Positions 9,752 to 18,710 of a stretch of DNA of 64,000 nt are shown here, in pieces (positions within the stretch are counted from its first letter, which is position 1; each line of letters opens with the position of its first letter). The stretch is taken from contig NZ_CP005083.1 of NCBI RefSeq assembly GCF_001563265.1, positions 4,157,001 through 4,221,000 of the forward strand. Reading direction: 5' to 3'. Below the pieces are notes generated by a model, which saw nothing but the letters and a program-made list of their open reading frames with translations, was not told the DNA's origin and did not search any database. The translations under genes were made by a program, and so were the position numbers. The stretch comes from Sphingobium sp. TKS (GTDB lineage Bacteria > Pseudomonadota > Alphaproteobacteria > Sphingomonadales > Sphingomonadaceae).

Positions 9752-9768
9752 TGTATTACATGAATACA
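9752..9768. promoter_or_regulatory. Inverted repeat upstream of the RND operon, candidate operator
   Basis: TGTATT-ACATG-AATACA, with 6-bp arms and a 5-bp spacer, 41-57 bp upstream of the adaptor start at 9711. The size suits a TetR/MarR-type repressor site. No such regulator gene is adjacent. Confidence 0.45.
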
Positions 9769-9909
9769 TCACCCGGCTCAAGCCCCCATTATCACGGCCG
9801 TGGGAAGGATCGCAAAGCCATTTGGCAGGCGCGGGGCGTCCGCTCGACCGGCCCTTGCCAAAGGCGCCCGACTGTGGCGCTATAGCCCGCATGGCGGCGG
9901 GAGGCGGCG

Positions 9910-10158
9910 ATGGAATTGCTGGGATGGATCATTGTCGGCCTGTTCGCCGGGGCGCTCGCCCGGCTGGTCATGCCAGGCCGCGATCCGGGCGGCTGCGTCG
10001 TCACCATCCTGCTGGGCATCGCCGGCGCCCTGCTGGCGGGCTATGTCGGGCGACTGCTGGGCGTTTATGAACCCGGCGAGCAGGCGAGCTTCATCGCGGC
10101 CGTGCTGGGGTCGATCGGCGTGCTGGCGCTCTATCGATTCTTTGCCGGGCGGGGTTGA
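9910..10158 (+). CDS. GlsB/YeaQ/YmgE family membrane protein
   Basis: An 82-residue, very hydrophobic protein with three predicted membrane helices (about 4-20, 30-46, 60-76). It has the family pattern GWIIVGLFAGALARLVMPGRDPGG, then GCVVTILLGIAGALLAGYVG. These small proteins are linked to stress responses but have no known biochemical activity. It faces a second family member at 10227-10481, and the two share a terminator between them. Confidence 0.88.
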   Translation: MELLGWIIVGLFAGALARLVMPGRDPGGCVVTILLGIAGALLAGYVGRLLGVYEPGEQASFIAAVLGSIGVLALYRFFAGRG

Positions 10159-10176
10159 ACAGCCGCATATGCGCAT

Positions 10177-10215
10177 AAAAGAGGCCGCGCCCCTACGGAC
10201 ACGGCCTCTTTGTTC
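10177..10215. terminator. Bidirectional terminator between convergent GlsB-like genes
   Basis: AAAGAGGCCG (10178-10187) pairs perfectly with CGGCCTCTTT (10202-10211). A-rich and T-rich flanks serve both directions. It stands exactly between the two convergent gene ends. Confidence 0.85.
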
Positions 10216-10226
10216 TTGCCGGGTGT

Positions 10227-10481
10227 TTAGCGGACCGAACCGCGACGCACCAGATTGACGATCGCGAGCAGGATGACAGCGCCAACCAGCGACACGAGGA
10301 AGCTGTAAAGCGTCAGGCCGTCATTGATCGAACCGCCGCTGAAGATCAGGCCACCGATGAACGCGCCGACGATGCCGACGACGATGTTCAGCAGGATGCC
10401 CTGTTGCGCGTCGGTCCGCATGACCATGCTGGCAAGCCAGCCGATGACGCCGCCGACAACGAGCCACAAAATGATGCCCAT
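10227..10481 (-). CDS. GlsB/YeaQ/YmgE family membrane protein, EcfG-type promoter
   Basis: An 84-residue protein with three hydrophobic helices. It carries the family core GWLASMVMRTDAQQGILLNI, then VVGIVGAFIGGLIF. It is a paralogue of the convergent gene at 9910-10158 but clearly diverged. An EcfG-like promoter 50-74 bp upstream predicts induction by the alphaproteobacterial general stress response. RBS: AAGGAGAGTGAGAA before the ATG at 10481. Confidence 0.9.
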   Translation of the reverse strand: MGIILWLVVGGVIGWLASMVMRTDAQQGILLNIVVGIVGAFIGGLIFSGGSINDGLTLYSFLVSLVGAVILLAIVNLVRRGSVR

Positions 10482-10530
10482 TTCTCACTCTCCTTGGTCC
10501 ACAGCCCCTTTCGGGTGGGCTGATCTGTTC

Positions 10531-10555
10531 AACGGAGAAGTCGGCTTTACGTTCC
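10531..10555 (-). promoter_or_regulatory. EcfG (general stress response) type promoter
   Basis: On the minus strand, GGAAC (10555-10551), a 16-nt spacer, then CGTT (10534-10531). This matches the published EcfG consensus GGAAC-N16/17-CGTT. It is upstream of the GlsB-like gene at 10227-10481. A stress role for this gene fits the promoter class. Confidence 0.7.
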
Positions 10556-10575
10556 ATTTCACCTTGACAAAGCAG

Positions 10576-10606
10576 AAGGCCGCCGGATGCCAGATCCGGC
10601 GGCCTT
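10576..10606. terminator. Strong hairpin downstream of sciP
   Basis: A perfect 13-bp stem, AAGGCCGCCGGAT / ATCCGGCGGCCTT, with a 5-nt loop. On the minus strand it follows the sciP stop by 35 bp and is followed by TTCTGCTTTG, so it probably ends that transcript. Confidence 0.75.
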
Positions 10607-10641
10607 GCTGTAATGCGACCCTTTTTTCTAGAAACGGATGA

Positions 10642-10941
10642 TCAGTATTTCTGCTGCCGTTCGTAGAGGGACTTGTAATATTGGATGCGCGTCACGCGCA
10701 GGCCGTGCATGCCGGAACGGTCGACGGCGCGCTGCCAGCTCGCAAATTCCTCCAGCGTCAGCGAATAGCGGGCGCAGGCTTCATCCACGGTCAGCAGGCC
10801 GCCATTGACGGCCGCGACGACTTCAGCCTTGCGGCGCACGACCCAGCGAGTCGTGTCCACGGGCGGCAGGCTATCCAGAGTCAGGGGTTCTCCTAGCGGC
10901 CCGACGACCTGTGCAGGTCTGATTTTCTGGTTCTCGATCAT
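10642..10941 (-). CDS. sciP: CtrA inhibitor SciP
   Basis: A DUF1153 protein of 99 residues, close to the Caulobacter protein (93). In that organism SciP binds the master cell-cycle regulator CtrA and blocks its promoters. Visible here are PLGEPLTLDSLPPVDTTRWV at the N-terminus, then a helix-turn-helix-like segment (KAEVVAAVNGGLLTVDEACA, ARYSLTLEEFASWQRAVD), all hallmarks of the family. The start at 10941 is chosen for GAGGGTGATA upstream. No ctrA gene is in the window, but a CtrA-type motif lies at 49990. Confidence 0.93.
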   Translation of the reverse strand: MIENQKIRPAQVVGPLGEPLTLDSLPPVDTTRWVVRRKAEVVAAVNGGLLTVDEACARYSLTLEEFASWQRAVDRSGMHGLRVTRIQYYKSLYERQQKY

Positions 10942-11050
10942 TATCACCCTCAATAAGCGGCACTGGCGTTGCCGATTGTTCAGCAGTGCGAACTGTTTGC
11001 GCTCCAAGCCCTGAACAGGGCCTAAAGCGCCACGGTAAACGCCCCCTTCA

Positions 11051-11347
11051 TCATCCTTGCCCCACCCTTAATCGGTTCGCGATCAACGGGTTAAAGCTGC
11101 CCGCGAGCCCTACGGCCTCGATATTGCCGCCGGAACGTGGCGCGAGGATATCGGCCAGTTCCTGGACCCAGTCGCCTTCGATTTCCTGCCCCCGCAGGAC
11201 GCCCGCGACCGCCTGCGCGGTCGGGCTGGCCGCCTGCGCCGCCGCCGAAGCGGCCCGCAAGGACGGCCAGACCGGCACGCGCCGCCGGCCCGAAGGCTTG
11301 ACGAAGCTGGGCTTGAGCCCGCCTGTCCGAAGGAATCCCAGATCCAT
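11051..11347 (-). CDS. Hypothetical protein
   Basis: A 98-residue frame with an alanine-rich middle (about 31-48) and an ordered-looking C-terminus (GDWVQELADILAPRSGGNIE). I do not recognise a family. There is no clear ribosome binding site before the ATG at 11347. It is divergent from mnmA. Composition and the lack of a better frame in this stretch support it, but it may be spurious. Confidence 0.45.
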   Translation of the reverse strand: MDLGFLRTGGLKPSFVKPSGRRRVPVWPSLRAASAAAQAASPTAQAVAGVLRGQEIEGDWVQELADILAPRSGGNIEAVGLAGSFNPLIANRLRVGQG

Positions 11348-11472
11348 GGGAGAGGGATTTAGAGCCTAAAGGATAAGGTCCGGTAAACTTGTCCCCCGAA
11401 ATGGGTACGGCGATGCGACGAAAGATTGAATCCGGCTGGCACCCTGGGACGGGGACGACTATATGCGCGCCC

Positions 11473-12579
11473 ATGCAGCCCCAGTTCCAGCTTACCGAGC
11501 CGCTGAATGCGCGGCGCATCGTCGTCGCCATGTCGGGCGGCGTGGATTCGAGCGTCGTCGCCGCGCTTGCCGCGCGCACGGGCGCGGAAACCATTGGCGT
11601 GACGCTTCAGCTTTACGATCATGGCGCGGCGGTGGGACGCACCGGAAGCTGCTGCGCGGGACAGGATATTCGCGATGCGCGGGCGGTCGCGGACCGCATC
11701 GGCATCGCCCATTATGTCTTTGATTATGAAAGCCGGTTCCGGGATTCGGTGATCGCTGATTTTGCCGATGAATATATGGCCGGGCGCACCCCTATCCCCT
11801 GTGTGAAGTGCAATATGGGGGTGAAATTCACCGACCTGTTCCAGATAGCGCGCGACCTTGGCGCCGACTGTCTGGCCACCGGCCATTATGTGCGCCGGAT
11901 GGAAGGGGCGCGGGGCGCGGAACTGCATCGCGCAGCCGATCCGGCGCGGGACCAGAGCTATTTCCTCTTCGCCACGACTCAGGCGCAGCTCGACTATCTG
12001 CGCTTTCCTTTGGGCGGCCTGCCCAAGCCGCAGGTGCGCGAGATCGCAGCGGAACTCGGCCTGTCGGTTGCGCTCAAACCGGACAGCCAGGACATCTGCT
12101 TCGTGCCCGATGGCGACTATGCGAAGATCGTGCGCAAGCTGCGACCCGATGCCGATGAGGGCGGGGACATCGTTCATATCGATGGCCGCGTGATGGGCAC
12201 GCACAAGGGGATGATCCATTATACGGTCGGCCAGCGTAAGGGGCTGGAGATCGGTGGGCAGGCCGAACCGCTTTATGTCATACGTCTGGATGCCGAAGAC
12301 CGGCGCGTGATCGTCGGGCCGAAGGCGGCGCTGGCGGTGTCGGCGGCGCGGCTCTCCGACATCAATTGGCTGGGCGGGGATTTCGCCGGGCCGCTGACCG
12401 CCAAGGTGCGCTCCATGGCCAAGCCGGTCCCGGCGCGGCTGGAGGGCGAGCGGTTGGTCTTTGATGCGCCCGAATATGGAGTGGCGCCGGGACAGGCGGC
12501 TGTTCTCTATGCGGGCGACCGGGTGCTGGGCGGCGGCTGGATCGCGGCGACCGAGGCGGCGCTGGCGGAGGCGGCCTGA
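11473..12579 (+). CDS. mnmA: tRNA-specific 2-thiouridylase MnmA
   Basis: Installs the 2-thio group on uridine 34 of tRNA for Lys, Glu and Gln. The 368 residues have the PP-loop SGGVDS at 21-26 that binds ATP. They also have C110 in PCVKCN and C209 in QDICFVPDG, matching the catalytic cysteine pair of the family. The C-terminal beta-barrel ends in [20 protein letters not shown]. The start at 11473 gives the usual N-terminus; longer in-frame extension lacks similarity. Confidence 0.95.
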   Translation: MQPQFQLTEPLNARRIVVAMSGGVDSSVVAALAARTGAETIGVTLQLYDHGAAVGRTGSCCAGQDIRDARAVADRIGIAHYVFDYESRFRDSVIADFADEYMAGRTPIPCVKCNMGVKFTDLFQIARDLGADCLATGHYVRRMEGARGAELHRAADPARDQSYFLFATTQAQLDYLRFPLGGLPKPQVREIAAELGLSVALKPDSQDICFVPDGDYAKIVRKLRPDADEGGDIVHIDGRVMGTHKGMIHYTVGQRKGLEIGGQAEPLYVIRLDAEDRRVIVGPKAALAVSAARLSDINWLGGDFAGPLTAKVRSMAKPVPARLEGERLVFDAPEYGVAPGQAAVLYAGDRVLGGGWIAATEAALAEAA

Positions 12580-12591
12580 ACCTACCCCCAA

Positions 12592-12613
12592 CCCCTCCCG
12601 CAAGCGGGGTGGG
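12592..12613. repeat. GC-rich hairpin between mnmA and hisG
   Basis: CCCCTCCCGC-AA-GCGGGGTGGG forms an imperfect stem (one T/G wobble, one mismatch). It may terminate mnmA transcription or be another dispersed element. There is no T-run. Confidence 0.45.
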
Positions 12614-12661
12614 CAGCCCGACCTTGCCCTTTCACGCCCCTCCAAGTAAGGCGCGCGGGTC

Positions 12662-13324
12662 ATGACTCGTCCGCTCACCTTCGCCATCCCCAAGGGGCGC
12701 ATCCTCGATGAAGCGCTGCCCTTGCTCGCCAAAGCCGGTATCGAGCCGGAGGCGGAGTTCCATGACAAGAAAAGCCGCGCTCTCCGCTTCGCCACCAATC
12801 GGCCCGAAGTGTCGATCATTCGCGTGCGCGCCTTCGACGTGGCGACCTTTGTGGCGCATGGCGCGGCGCAGATCGGCATCGTCGGTTCGGACGTGCTGGC
12901 AGAGTTCGATTATTCCGAGATTTATGCGCCGGTCGACCTCGACATGGGGCATTGCCGCCTGTCGGTCGCGGAACCCGTCGGCTTATCGCAAGAGGACGAG
13001 GCCGCGCTCAGCCATGTGCGCGTCGCGACCAAATATCCCTATCTCACGCGCAAATATTATGAAGCGCGGGGCATTCAGGCCGAATGCGTGAAGCTGAACG
13101 GAGCGATGGAACTGGCGCCCTCGCTGGGGCTGTCGCGGCGGATCGTGGACCTTGTGTCGTCGGGCGCGACGCTGAAGGCCAATGGGCTGGTCGAGACTAA
13201 CATCATCATGCAGGTGTCGGCGCGGCTGATTGTCAATCGCGCCGCCTATAAAATGCGCTCGGCCGAACTGGTGCCGCTGGTGGAGGCTTTCCGCAAGGCC
13301 GTGGGGACGAAGGATGCCGCTTAG
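12662..13324 (+). CDS. hisG: ATP phosphoribosyltransferase, short form
   Basis: First step of histidine synthesis: joins ATP and PRPP. At 220 residues it is the short HisG form, which in other bacteria needs the regulatory partner HisZ. No hisZ lies in this window. Typical motifs are [16 protein letters not shown] at the start, [12 protein letters not shown] near residue 73, and the PRPP-binding stretch [14 protein letters not shown] near 163. Its stop overlaps the start of hisD by 11 bp, so translation is probably coupled. Confidence 0.95.
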   Translation: MTRPLTFAIPKGRILDEALPLLAKAGIEPEAEFHDKKSRALRFATNRPEVSIIRVRAFDVATFVAHGAAQIGIVGSDVLAEFDYSEIYAPVDLDMGHCRLSVAEPVGLSQEDEAALSHVRVATKYPYLTRKYYEARGIQAECVKLNGAMELAPSLGLSRRIVDLVSSGATLKANGLVETNIIMQVSARLIVNRAAYKMRSAELVPLVEAFRKAVGTKDAA

Positions 13325-14603
13325 GCTCGACACGGGCGACGCCGATTTCGCTGCTGCGTTCACCGCACTGGTCGATGCCCGGCGCGAGGCCGATGAGGAT
13401 GTGTCGCGCGATGTGACCGCGATCCTCAAGCGGGTGCGCGCCGAGGGTGATGCGGCGCTGGCCGACTATACCAGCCGTTTCGATCGCCACGATCTGGACG
13501 TCAGCGGCTGGGCGGTGGAACCCGCCGAATGCCGCGCGGCGCTGGAGGGTCTTTCCACCGAGCTGCGCGACGCGCTGGAACTCGCGGCGGCGCGGATCGC
13601 CGCCTATCATAAAAAGCAGAGGCCGCAGGACAGCGACAGCATTGATGCGGCGGGCGTTCGCCTGGGGGCGCGCTGGAACGCCGTGGACGCGGCGGGGCTT
13701 TACGTCCCGGGCGGCCGGGCGGCCTATCCCAGCTCGCTGCTGATGAACGTGATCCCGGCCAAGGTGGCGGGCGTGTCGCGCATCGCCATGGTGACGCCGA
13801 CCCCCAATGGGGAGATCAATCCGCTGGTCCTCGCCGCCGCGCAGATCGCCGGGATCGAGGAAATCTGGCGCGTCGGCGGGGCGCAGGCTGTGGCGGCGCT
13901 TGCTTATGGCACGGATCGGATCAGGCCGGTCGACGTCATCACCGGCCCCGGCAACGCCTGGGTCGCGGAGGCGAAGCGTCAGCTTTACGGCGTGGTCGGC
14001 ATCGACATGGTCGCGGGACCGTCCGAGATCGTCGTGGTCGCTGACGCAAAGAACAATCCTGACTGGATCGCGGCCGATCTGCTCAGCCAGTCCGAGCATG
14101 ACCCCACCAGCCAGTCGATCCTGTTCACAGACGATGCGGCCTTTGCCGATGCAGTGGCGGCGGCAGTGAAGCGGCGTTTGCCTTTGCTGTCGACGGAGGT
14201 CGTGGCGACCACGAGCTGGAACGCCAATGGCGCGATCATCGTCGTGCGTGATTTCGACGAAGCCATGCCGCTGGTCGACCGCCTGGCCGCCGAGCATCTG
14301 GAACTGGCGGTGGACGATCCCGACGCGCTGTTCGCCAATGTGCGCCATGCCGGGTCGGTTTTCCTCGGCCGGATGACGCCCGAGGCGGTGGGCGATTATG
14401 TCGCCGGGCCGAACCATGTGCTGCCGACCGGGCGTCGGGCGCGCTTCTCTTCGGGGTTGTCGGTGCTGGACTTCATGAAGCGCACCAGCTTCCTCAGCCT
14501 CGATCAGAACAGCATCGATGCCATCGGTCCCGCCGCCGTCGCGCTGGCGGAGGCGGAGGGGCTTCCGGCGCATGCGGCTTCGGTGGCGTTGCGGCTCAAA
14601 TAA
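13314..14603 (+). CDS. hisD: Histidinol dehydrogenase
   Basis: Oxidises histidinol to histidine in two NAD-dependent steps at a zinc site. The 429 residues contain [46 protein letters not shown], the AAEHLEL block that supplies catalytic residues, and the C-terminal [13 protein letters not shown]. The ATG at 13314 overlaps the end of hisG and gives the expected N-terminus. Confidence 0.96.
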   Translation: MPLRLDTGDADFAAAFTALVDARREADEDVSRDVTAILKRVRAEGDAALADYTSRFDRHDLDVSGWAVEPAECRAALEGLSTELRDALELAAARIAAYHKKQRPQDSDSIDAAGVRLGARWNAVDAAGLYVPGGRAAYPSSLLMNVIPAKVAGVSRIAMVTPTPNGEINPLVLAAAQIAGIEEIWRVGGAQAVAALAYGTDRIRPVDVITGPGNAWVAEAKRQLYGVVGIDMVAGPSEIVVVADAKNNPDWIAADLLSQSEHDPTSQSILFTDDAAFADAVAAAVKRRLPLLSTEVVATTSWNANGAIIVVRDFDEAMPLVDRLAAEHLELAVDDPDALFANVRHAGSVFLGRMTPEAVGDYVAGPNHVLPTGRRARFSSGLSVLDFMKRTSFLSLDQNSIDAIGPAAVALAEAEGLPAHAASVALRLK

Positions 14604-14610
14604 TCCGTTG

Positions 14611-14637
14611 CCCTGCGCATTGCGCGGGGTCATTTTT
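14611..14637 (+). terminator. Rho-independent-like terminator after hisD
   Basis: CCCTGCGC-ATT-GCGCGGGG forms an 8-bp stem with one wobble pair, followed by TCATTTTTCTC. It begins 8 bases after the hisD stop. Confidence 0.75.
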
Positions 14638-14689
14638 CTCCCTCGGGCCGGTTTCGACATTTCCGGTTCGAACGGCTATGGACCTGTTG

Positions 14690-15136
14690 ATGAACGATCG
14701 CTCCAAATCCCGCTCCGCCGCGCGCCTTGCCGCGGTTCAGGCGCTCTACCAGCTCGAAATGGAGGGCACGCCGCTCCATGTGCTGCTGCATGAGTTCCAC
14801 CAGCATCGCCTGGGCGCGACCATCGAAGATGTGACCTATGCGCAGGCGGAGGAGAGTTTCTTCGACGATGTCGTGCAGGGCGTGGACCGGCGGCGGGAGG
14901 AGATTGATGGGCTGATCGTGGCGCGTCTCTCCAAGGGCTGGAGCCTGGAGCGGCTCGACAAGCCGATGCGGCAGATCCTGCGTGCGGGCACCTATGAACT
15001 GCTCGCCCGCAAGGATGTGGCGACCGGCACCGTGATCAGCGAATATGTCGATGTCGCCCACGCCTTTTACGACAAGCGCGAGGCGGGCTTTGTGAATGGC
15101 CTGCTCGATGCGGTGGCGAAGGACGTGCGGAAATAA
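14690..15136 (+). CDS. nusB: Transcription antitermination factor NusB
   Basis: All-helical RNA-binding factor of the rRNA antitermination complex; partner of NusE (S10). The 148 residues start MNDRSKSRSAARLAAVQALY, the usual alphaproteobacterial N-terminus. They carry RLDKPMRQILRAGTYELL and VISEYVDVAHAFYDKREAGF near the C-terminus. An in-frame ATG at 14678 would add four residues. It is 66 bp upstream of thiL on the same strand. Confidence 0.94.
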   Translation: MNDRSKSRSAARLAAVQALYQLEMEGTPLHVLLHEFHQHRLGATIEDVTYAQAEESFFDDVVQGVDRRREEIDGLIVARLSKGWSLERLDKPMRQILRAGTYELLARKDVATGTVISEYVDVAHAFYDKREAGFVNGLLDAVAKDVRK

Positions 15137-15151
15137 CGGTTATGGCCGATT

Positions 15152-15174
15152 GCGCTCCTGCGAAGGCAGGAGTG
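15152..15174. repeat. Dispersed palindromic hairpin repeat, copy 2
   Basis: The GCTCCTGC-GAAG-GCAGGAGTGC core pairs over 10 bp with one G-T wobble. It is the same element as at 5201 and 61730 and sits between nusB and thiL. Confidence 0.75.
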
Positions 15175-15202
15175 CGAGGCGCTAAAGAGGATCGGCCGTG
15201 CC

Positions 15203-16117
15203 ATGTCCGCTGAATCGCGCTTCCTGACCCTGCTTCGCCTGCTGGCGAATGACCCCGCCGCGCAGGGCTTGCAGGACGATGTCGCCGTGCTGGAAGTCGG
15301 CGGCTCCCGCCTGATCCTCACCAGCGATACGATGGTGGAGGGGGTGCATTATCTTCCCGCCGATCCGCCCGCCGACATCGGCTGGAAGCTGGCGGCAGTG
15401 AATCTGTCCGATCTCGCGGCCAAGGGCGCGAAGCCGCTCGGCTGCCTGCTCAACTATGCGCTGTCCGGCGATGATGCGTGGGATGCCGCGTTCCTCGAAG
15501 GGTTGGGGGAGGCTCTGGCCCGTCACGCCATGCCTTTGCTGGGCGGTGACACGGTGCAGATGCCGAACAGGGCTCCGCGCAGCTACAGCCTGACCGCGCT
15601 GGGCGAGGCGACCGGCCCTGTCCCCTTGCGCGGTGGCGCCAAGGCCGGGGACCGGCTGTACCTGACCGGCCCGGTGGGGGATGCGGGCATCGGCCTTGAG
15701 CTGCTGCGAACCATGCCGGGCGCCTCTGGACCTCTGGTCGACGCCTATCGCCGTCCGCGTCCGCGTCTGGCCGAAGGGGCGCTGCTGGCGCCCCTTGTCC
15801 ATGCCATGATGGATGTATCCGACGGCCTGCTGATCGACGCCTCGCGCATGGCAGCGGCGAGCGGCCTGGCCGTCACCATCGACCATATCCCGCGGTCGCC
15901 GGCACTGGAAAGCGCGCGTGGCGCCAGCAATGCGATTCAGATCGCGGCGGCGCGGGCGGGGGATGATTATGAGCTGCTCTTTGCCTTGCCCGCCGCGTTG
16001 AAGCCCCCGGTGCGGGCCATTCCGGTCGGGCGGTTTTCGCAAGGGACGGGATTGACGCTGATGATCGACGGGGTGGCCATGCCCTTGCCCGACCGGCTCG
16101 GCTGGGAACATGGCTGA
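15203..16117 (+). CDS. thiL: Thiamine-monophosphate kinase
   Basis: Phosphorylates thiamine monophosphate to the diphosphate cofactor. The 304 residues follow the AIR synthase/ThiL fold order: QDDVAVLEVGG (about 24-34), TSDTMVEGVHYL, AAVNLSDLAAKGAKPLG, LLGGDTVQ, DVSDGLLIDASRMA (about 204-217) and GDDYELLFALP (about 253-263). All the usual metal/ATP motifs are present. No TPP riboswitch is visible upstream. It probably shares a transcript with nusB. Confidence 0.95.
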   Translation: MSAESRFLTLLRLLANDPAAQGLQDDVAVLEVGGSRLILTSDTMVEGVHYLPADPPADIGWKLAAVNLSDLAAKGAKPLGCLLNYALSGDDAWDAAFLEGLGEALARHAMPLLGGDTVQMPNRAPRSYSLTALGEATGPVPLRGGAKAGDRLYLTGPVGDAGIGLELLRTMPGASGPLVDAYRRPRPRLAEGALLAPLVHAMMDVSDGLLIDASRMAAASGLAVTIDHIPRSPALESARGASNAIQIAAARAGDDYELLFALPAALKPPVRAIPVGRFSQGTGLTLMIDGVAMPLPDRLGWEHG

Positions 16118-16356
16118 ACTTTTCTGATTTGCGTCAATGCCGTAACGGGTTGACGCGGCCCGTCCGCCCTGTAGCTTCACCCCCGACCTTTCTCAGCCCC
16201 GGTAGGACCGCATGATGTGCGTGAGCCTGTTGCTGATTGACGCGGTGCCCGATGCCGGATGCATGAAATCCGGCCGCCCGCCCTTACGCCCTTCGCCCGC
16301 CCGTAATTCCCTGCGGAGTGGCCGATGACAGGCATAACAGGGGGAGAGGAACATTC

Positions 16357-18480
16357 ATGCAGATTGTCACAATTGCCATAGGGTGCGGCCTGCTGGCCGT
16401 GCTCTACGGCCTGTTCACCAGTCGACAGGTGCTGGCGGCATCCGCCGGCAATGAAACCATGCAACAGATTGCGGGCGCGATTCAGGAAGGCGCGAAGGCC
16501 TATCTCAGCCGTCAATATATGACGATCGGCATGGTCGGCGTCGTCGTCGCGGGGCTGGTCCTCTTCTTCCTGGGCGCGACGTCAGCGATAGGATTTTTGA
16601 TCGGCGCGATCCTTTCGGGCTCGGCAGGCTTCATCGGCATGAACATCTCGGTCCGTGCCAATGTCCGCACCGCCGAAGCCGCCCGCACGTCCTTGCAAAG
16701 CGGCCTGACGGTGGCTTTCCGGGCGGGCGCGATCACCGGCATGCTGGTGGCGGGGCTGGCGCTGCTCGCGATCAGCCTGTTCTTCTGGTATCTGACCGGA
16801 CCTGCGGGGCATGCGCCCGACGACCGGCTGGTGATCGACTCTCTGGTGGCCCTGGCCTTTGGCGCCAGCCTCATTTCCATCTTCGCGCGTCTGGGCGGCG
16901 GCATCTTCACCAAGGCGGCGGACGTCGGCGCGGATCTTGTCGGCAAGGTCGAGGCGGGCATTCCGGAGGATGACCCCCGCAACCCCGCCGTGATCGCAGA
17001 CAATGTCGGCGACAATGTCGGCGACTGCGCGGGCATGGCGGCCGACCTGTTCGAAACCTATGTGGTGACGGTCGGCGCGACCATGGTGCTGACCGCGCTG
17101 TTGGTGAAGGGCGTCGACAATGCGTTCCTGATGCAGCTCATGTCGCTGCCGCTGATCGTCGGCGGCGTGTGCATCATCACCTCGATCATCGGCACCTATA
17201 TGGTGCGGCTGGGGGCGAGCCAGTCGATCATGGGCGCGCTTTACAAGGGTTTCTGGACCACGGCGATCCTGTCGATCCCGGCGCTCTACGCGGTCACTCA
17301 ATATACGCTGGGCGATCTCAATGCCCGCTTCGGCACCGATCTGGACGGGTCGGGCGGATATACCGGCATGGCGCTGTTCTGGTCGATGATGGTCGGCCTT
17401 GCGGTGACGGGCCTGATCGTCTGGATCACCGAATATTATACCGGCACCAACTACCGCCCGGTGCGCAGCATCGCCCGCGCCTCGGAAACCGGCCACGGCA
17501 CCAATGTCATCCAGGGCTTGGCCGTCAGCCTGGAGGCGACCGCGCTGCCGACGCTGGTGATCGTGGCCGGCATCATCGTCGCCCATCAGCTTGCGGGCCT
17601 GATCGGCATCGCCTTTGCGGCGACGGCCATGCTGGCGCTGGCGGGCATGGTCGTGGCGCTCGACGCCTATGGCCCGGTCACCGACAATGCCGGCGGCATC
17701 GCGGAAATGGCGCATATGGACGACAGCGTCCGGGTCAAGACCGACGCGCTCGACGCGGTGGGCAACACCACAAAGGCGGTGACCAAGGGCTATGCCATCG
17801 GCTCTGCGGGCCTCGCCGCGCTGGTGCTGTTCGGCGCCTATACGGAGGATCTGAAATTCTACAACTCGGCGCTTGGCCTGACCGAGCCGGTCGATTTCAG
17901 CCTGTCCAACCCTTATGTCATCGTTGGCCTGCTGCTTGGCGCGCTGCTGCCCTATCTGTTCGGCGCGATGGGCATGACTGCCGTGGGTCGAGCAGCCGGT
18001 GACGTGGTGAAAGACGTGCGCGACCAGTTCGCCACCAACAAGGGCATTATGGAGGGCACGTCGCGGCCCGATTACGCCCGCACCGTGGACCTTGTCACTC
18101 GCGCCGCGATCAAGGAGATGATCATCCCCAGCCTGCTGCCGGTGCTGGCGCCGATCGTCGTCTATTTCGCGATCTCGGCGGTGGCGGGCACGCCCAACGG
18201 CTTCGCGGCCTTGGGCGCGCTGCTGCTGGGCGTGATCGTCTCGGGCCTGTTCGTCGCCATTTCGATGACCTCGGGCGGCGGCGCCTGGGATAACGCCAAG
18301 AAGTTCATCGAAGACGGCAATCATGGCGGCAAGGGCAGCGAAGCCCATAAGGCGGCCGTGACGGGCGACACGGTAGGCGATCCCTACAAGGATACGGCGG
18401 GGCCTGCCGTCAATCCGATGATCAAGATCACCAATATCGTCGCCCTGCTGTTGTTGGCTGCGCTCGCGCACGGCGCGTAA
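16357..18480 (+). CDS. hppA: K+-independent proton-translocating pyrophosphatase
   Basis: Membrane pump that hydrolyses pyrophosphate and exports protons. The 707 residues have about 16 hydrophobic helices. The substrate-site block runs from about 186 ([15 protein letters not shown], then [19 protein letters not shown]) and [10 protein letters not shown] lies near 450. GNTTKA at 469-474 has lysine where K+-dependent enzymes have alanine, so this should be the K+-independent class. The start at 16357 follows GGGGGAGAGGA; the longer frame is rejected on that basis. The gene is followed by a clear terminator. Confidence 0.96.
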   Translation: MQIVTIAIGCGLLAVLYGLFTSRQVLAASAGNETMQQIAGAIQEGAKAYLSRQYMTIGMVGVVVAGLVLFFLGATSAIGFLIGAILSGSAGFIGMNISVRANVRTAEAARTSLQSGLTVAFRAGAITGMLVAGLALLAISLFFWYLTGPAGHAPDDRLVIDSLVALAFGASLISIFARLGGGIFTKAADVGADLVGKVEAGIPEDDPRNPAVIADNVGDNVGDCAGMAADLFETYVVTVGATMVLTALLVKGVDNAFLMQLMSLPLIVGGVCIITSIIGTYMVRLGASQSIMGALYKGFWTTAILSIPALYAVTQYTLGDLNARFGTDLDGSGGYTGMALFWSMMVGLAVTGLIVWITEYYTGTNYRPVRSIARASETGHGTNVIQGLAVSLEATALPTLVIVAGIIVAHQLAGLIGIAFAATAMLALAGMVVALDAYGPVTDNAGGIAEMAHMDDSVRVKTDALDAVGNTTKAVTKGYAIGSAGLAALVLFGAYTEDLKFYNSALGLTEPVDFSLSNPYVIVGLLLGALLPYLFGAMGMTAVGRAAGDVVKDVRDQFATNKGIMEGTSRPDYARTVDLVTRAAIKEMIIPSLLPVLAPIVVYFAISAVAGTPNGFAALGALLLGVIVSGLFVAISMTSGGGAWDNAKKFIEDGNHGGKGSEAHKAAVTGDTVGDPYKDTAGPAVNPMIKITNIVALLLLAALAHGA

Positions 18481-18512
18481 CTCGCCGCTTGAAAAGGGAA
18501 AGACGGGACGAT

Positions 18513-18547
18513 GGCTCCGCCCTGCAAAGTGGCGGGGCCGTTATTTT
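18513..18547 (+). terminator. Terminator after hppA
   Basis: GGCTCCGCC (18513-18521) pairs with GGCGGGGCC (18531-18539), with one wobble, followed by GTTATTTT. Confidence 0.75.
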
Positions 18548-18615
18548 GCGGGAAGCAGGATGCGGTGCTGAAGGCTCTTCGGCGACGGCACGGCCTTTGG
18601 GTCAAGGAGATAGAA

Positions 18616-18670
18616 ATGTCACAAATTAGAAATGATATAGTCACAAGATTGTAACGTAATAGTCATAGTT
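18616..18670 (+). promoter_or_regulatory. PHO-box-like array of five 11-bp units
   Basis: Consecutive 11-mers read ATGTCACAAAT, TAGAAATGATA, TAGTCACAAGA, TTGTAACGTAA and TAGTCATAGTT. Units 1, 3 and 5 keep the GTCA core at exactly 22-bp spacing and unit 4 has TGTAAC. This matches the periodicity and core of PhoB boxes (CTGTCAT-type). It ends 40 bp before the DUF2490 gene start. Regulation by phosphate is inferred. Confidence 0.5.
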
Positions 18671-18710
18671 GGCCCCCGTTCGCCAGGATGGCGAGAGGAG
18701 AATCACAATC

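Noticed and set aside
16582..18471. A 629-residue minus-strand frame opposite hppA
   Set aside because: Low-complexity shadow of a clear pyrophosphatase gene on the other strand.
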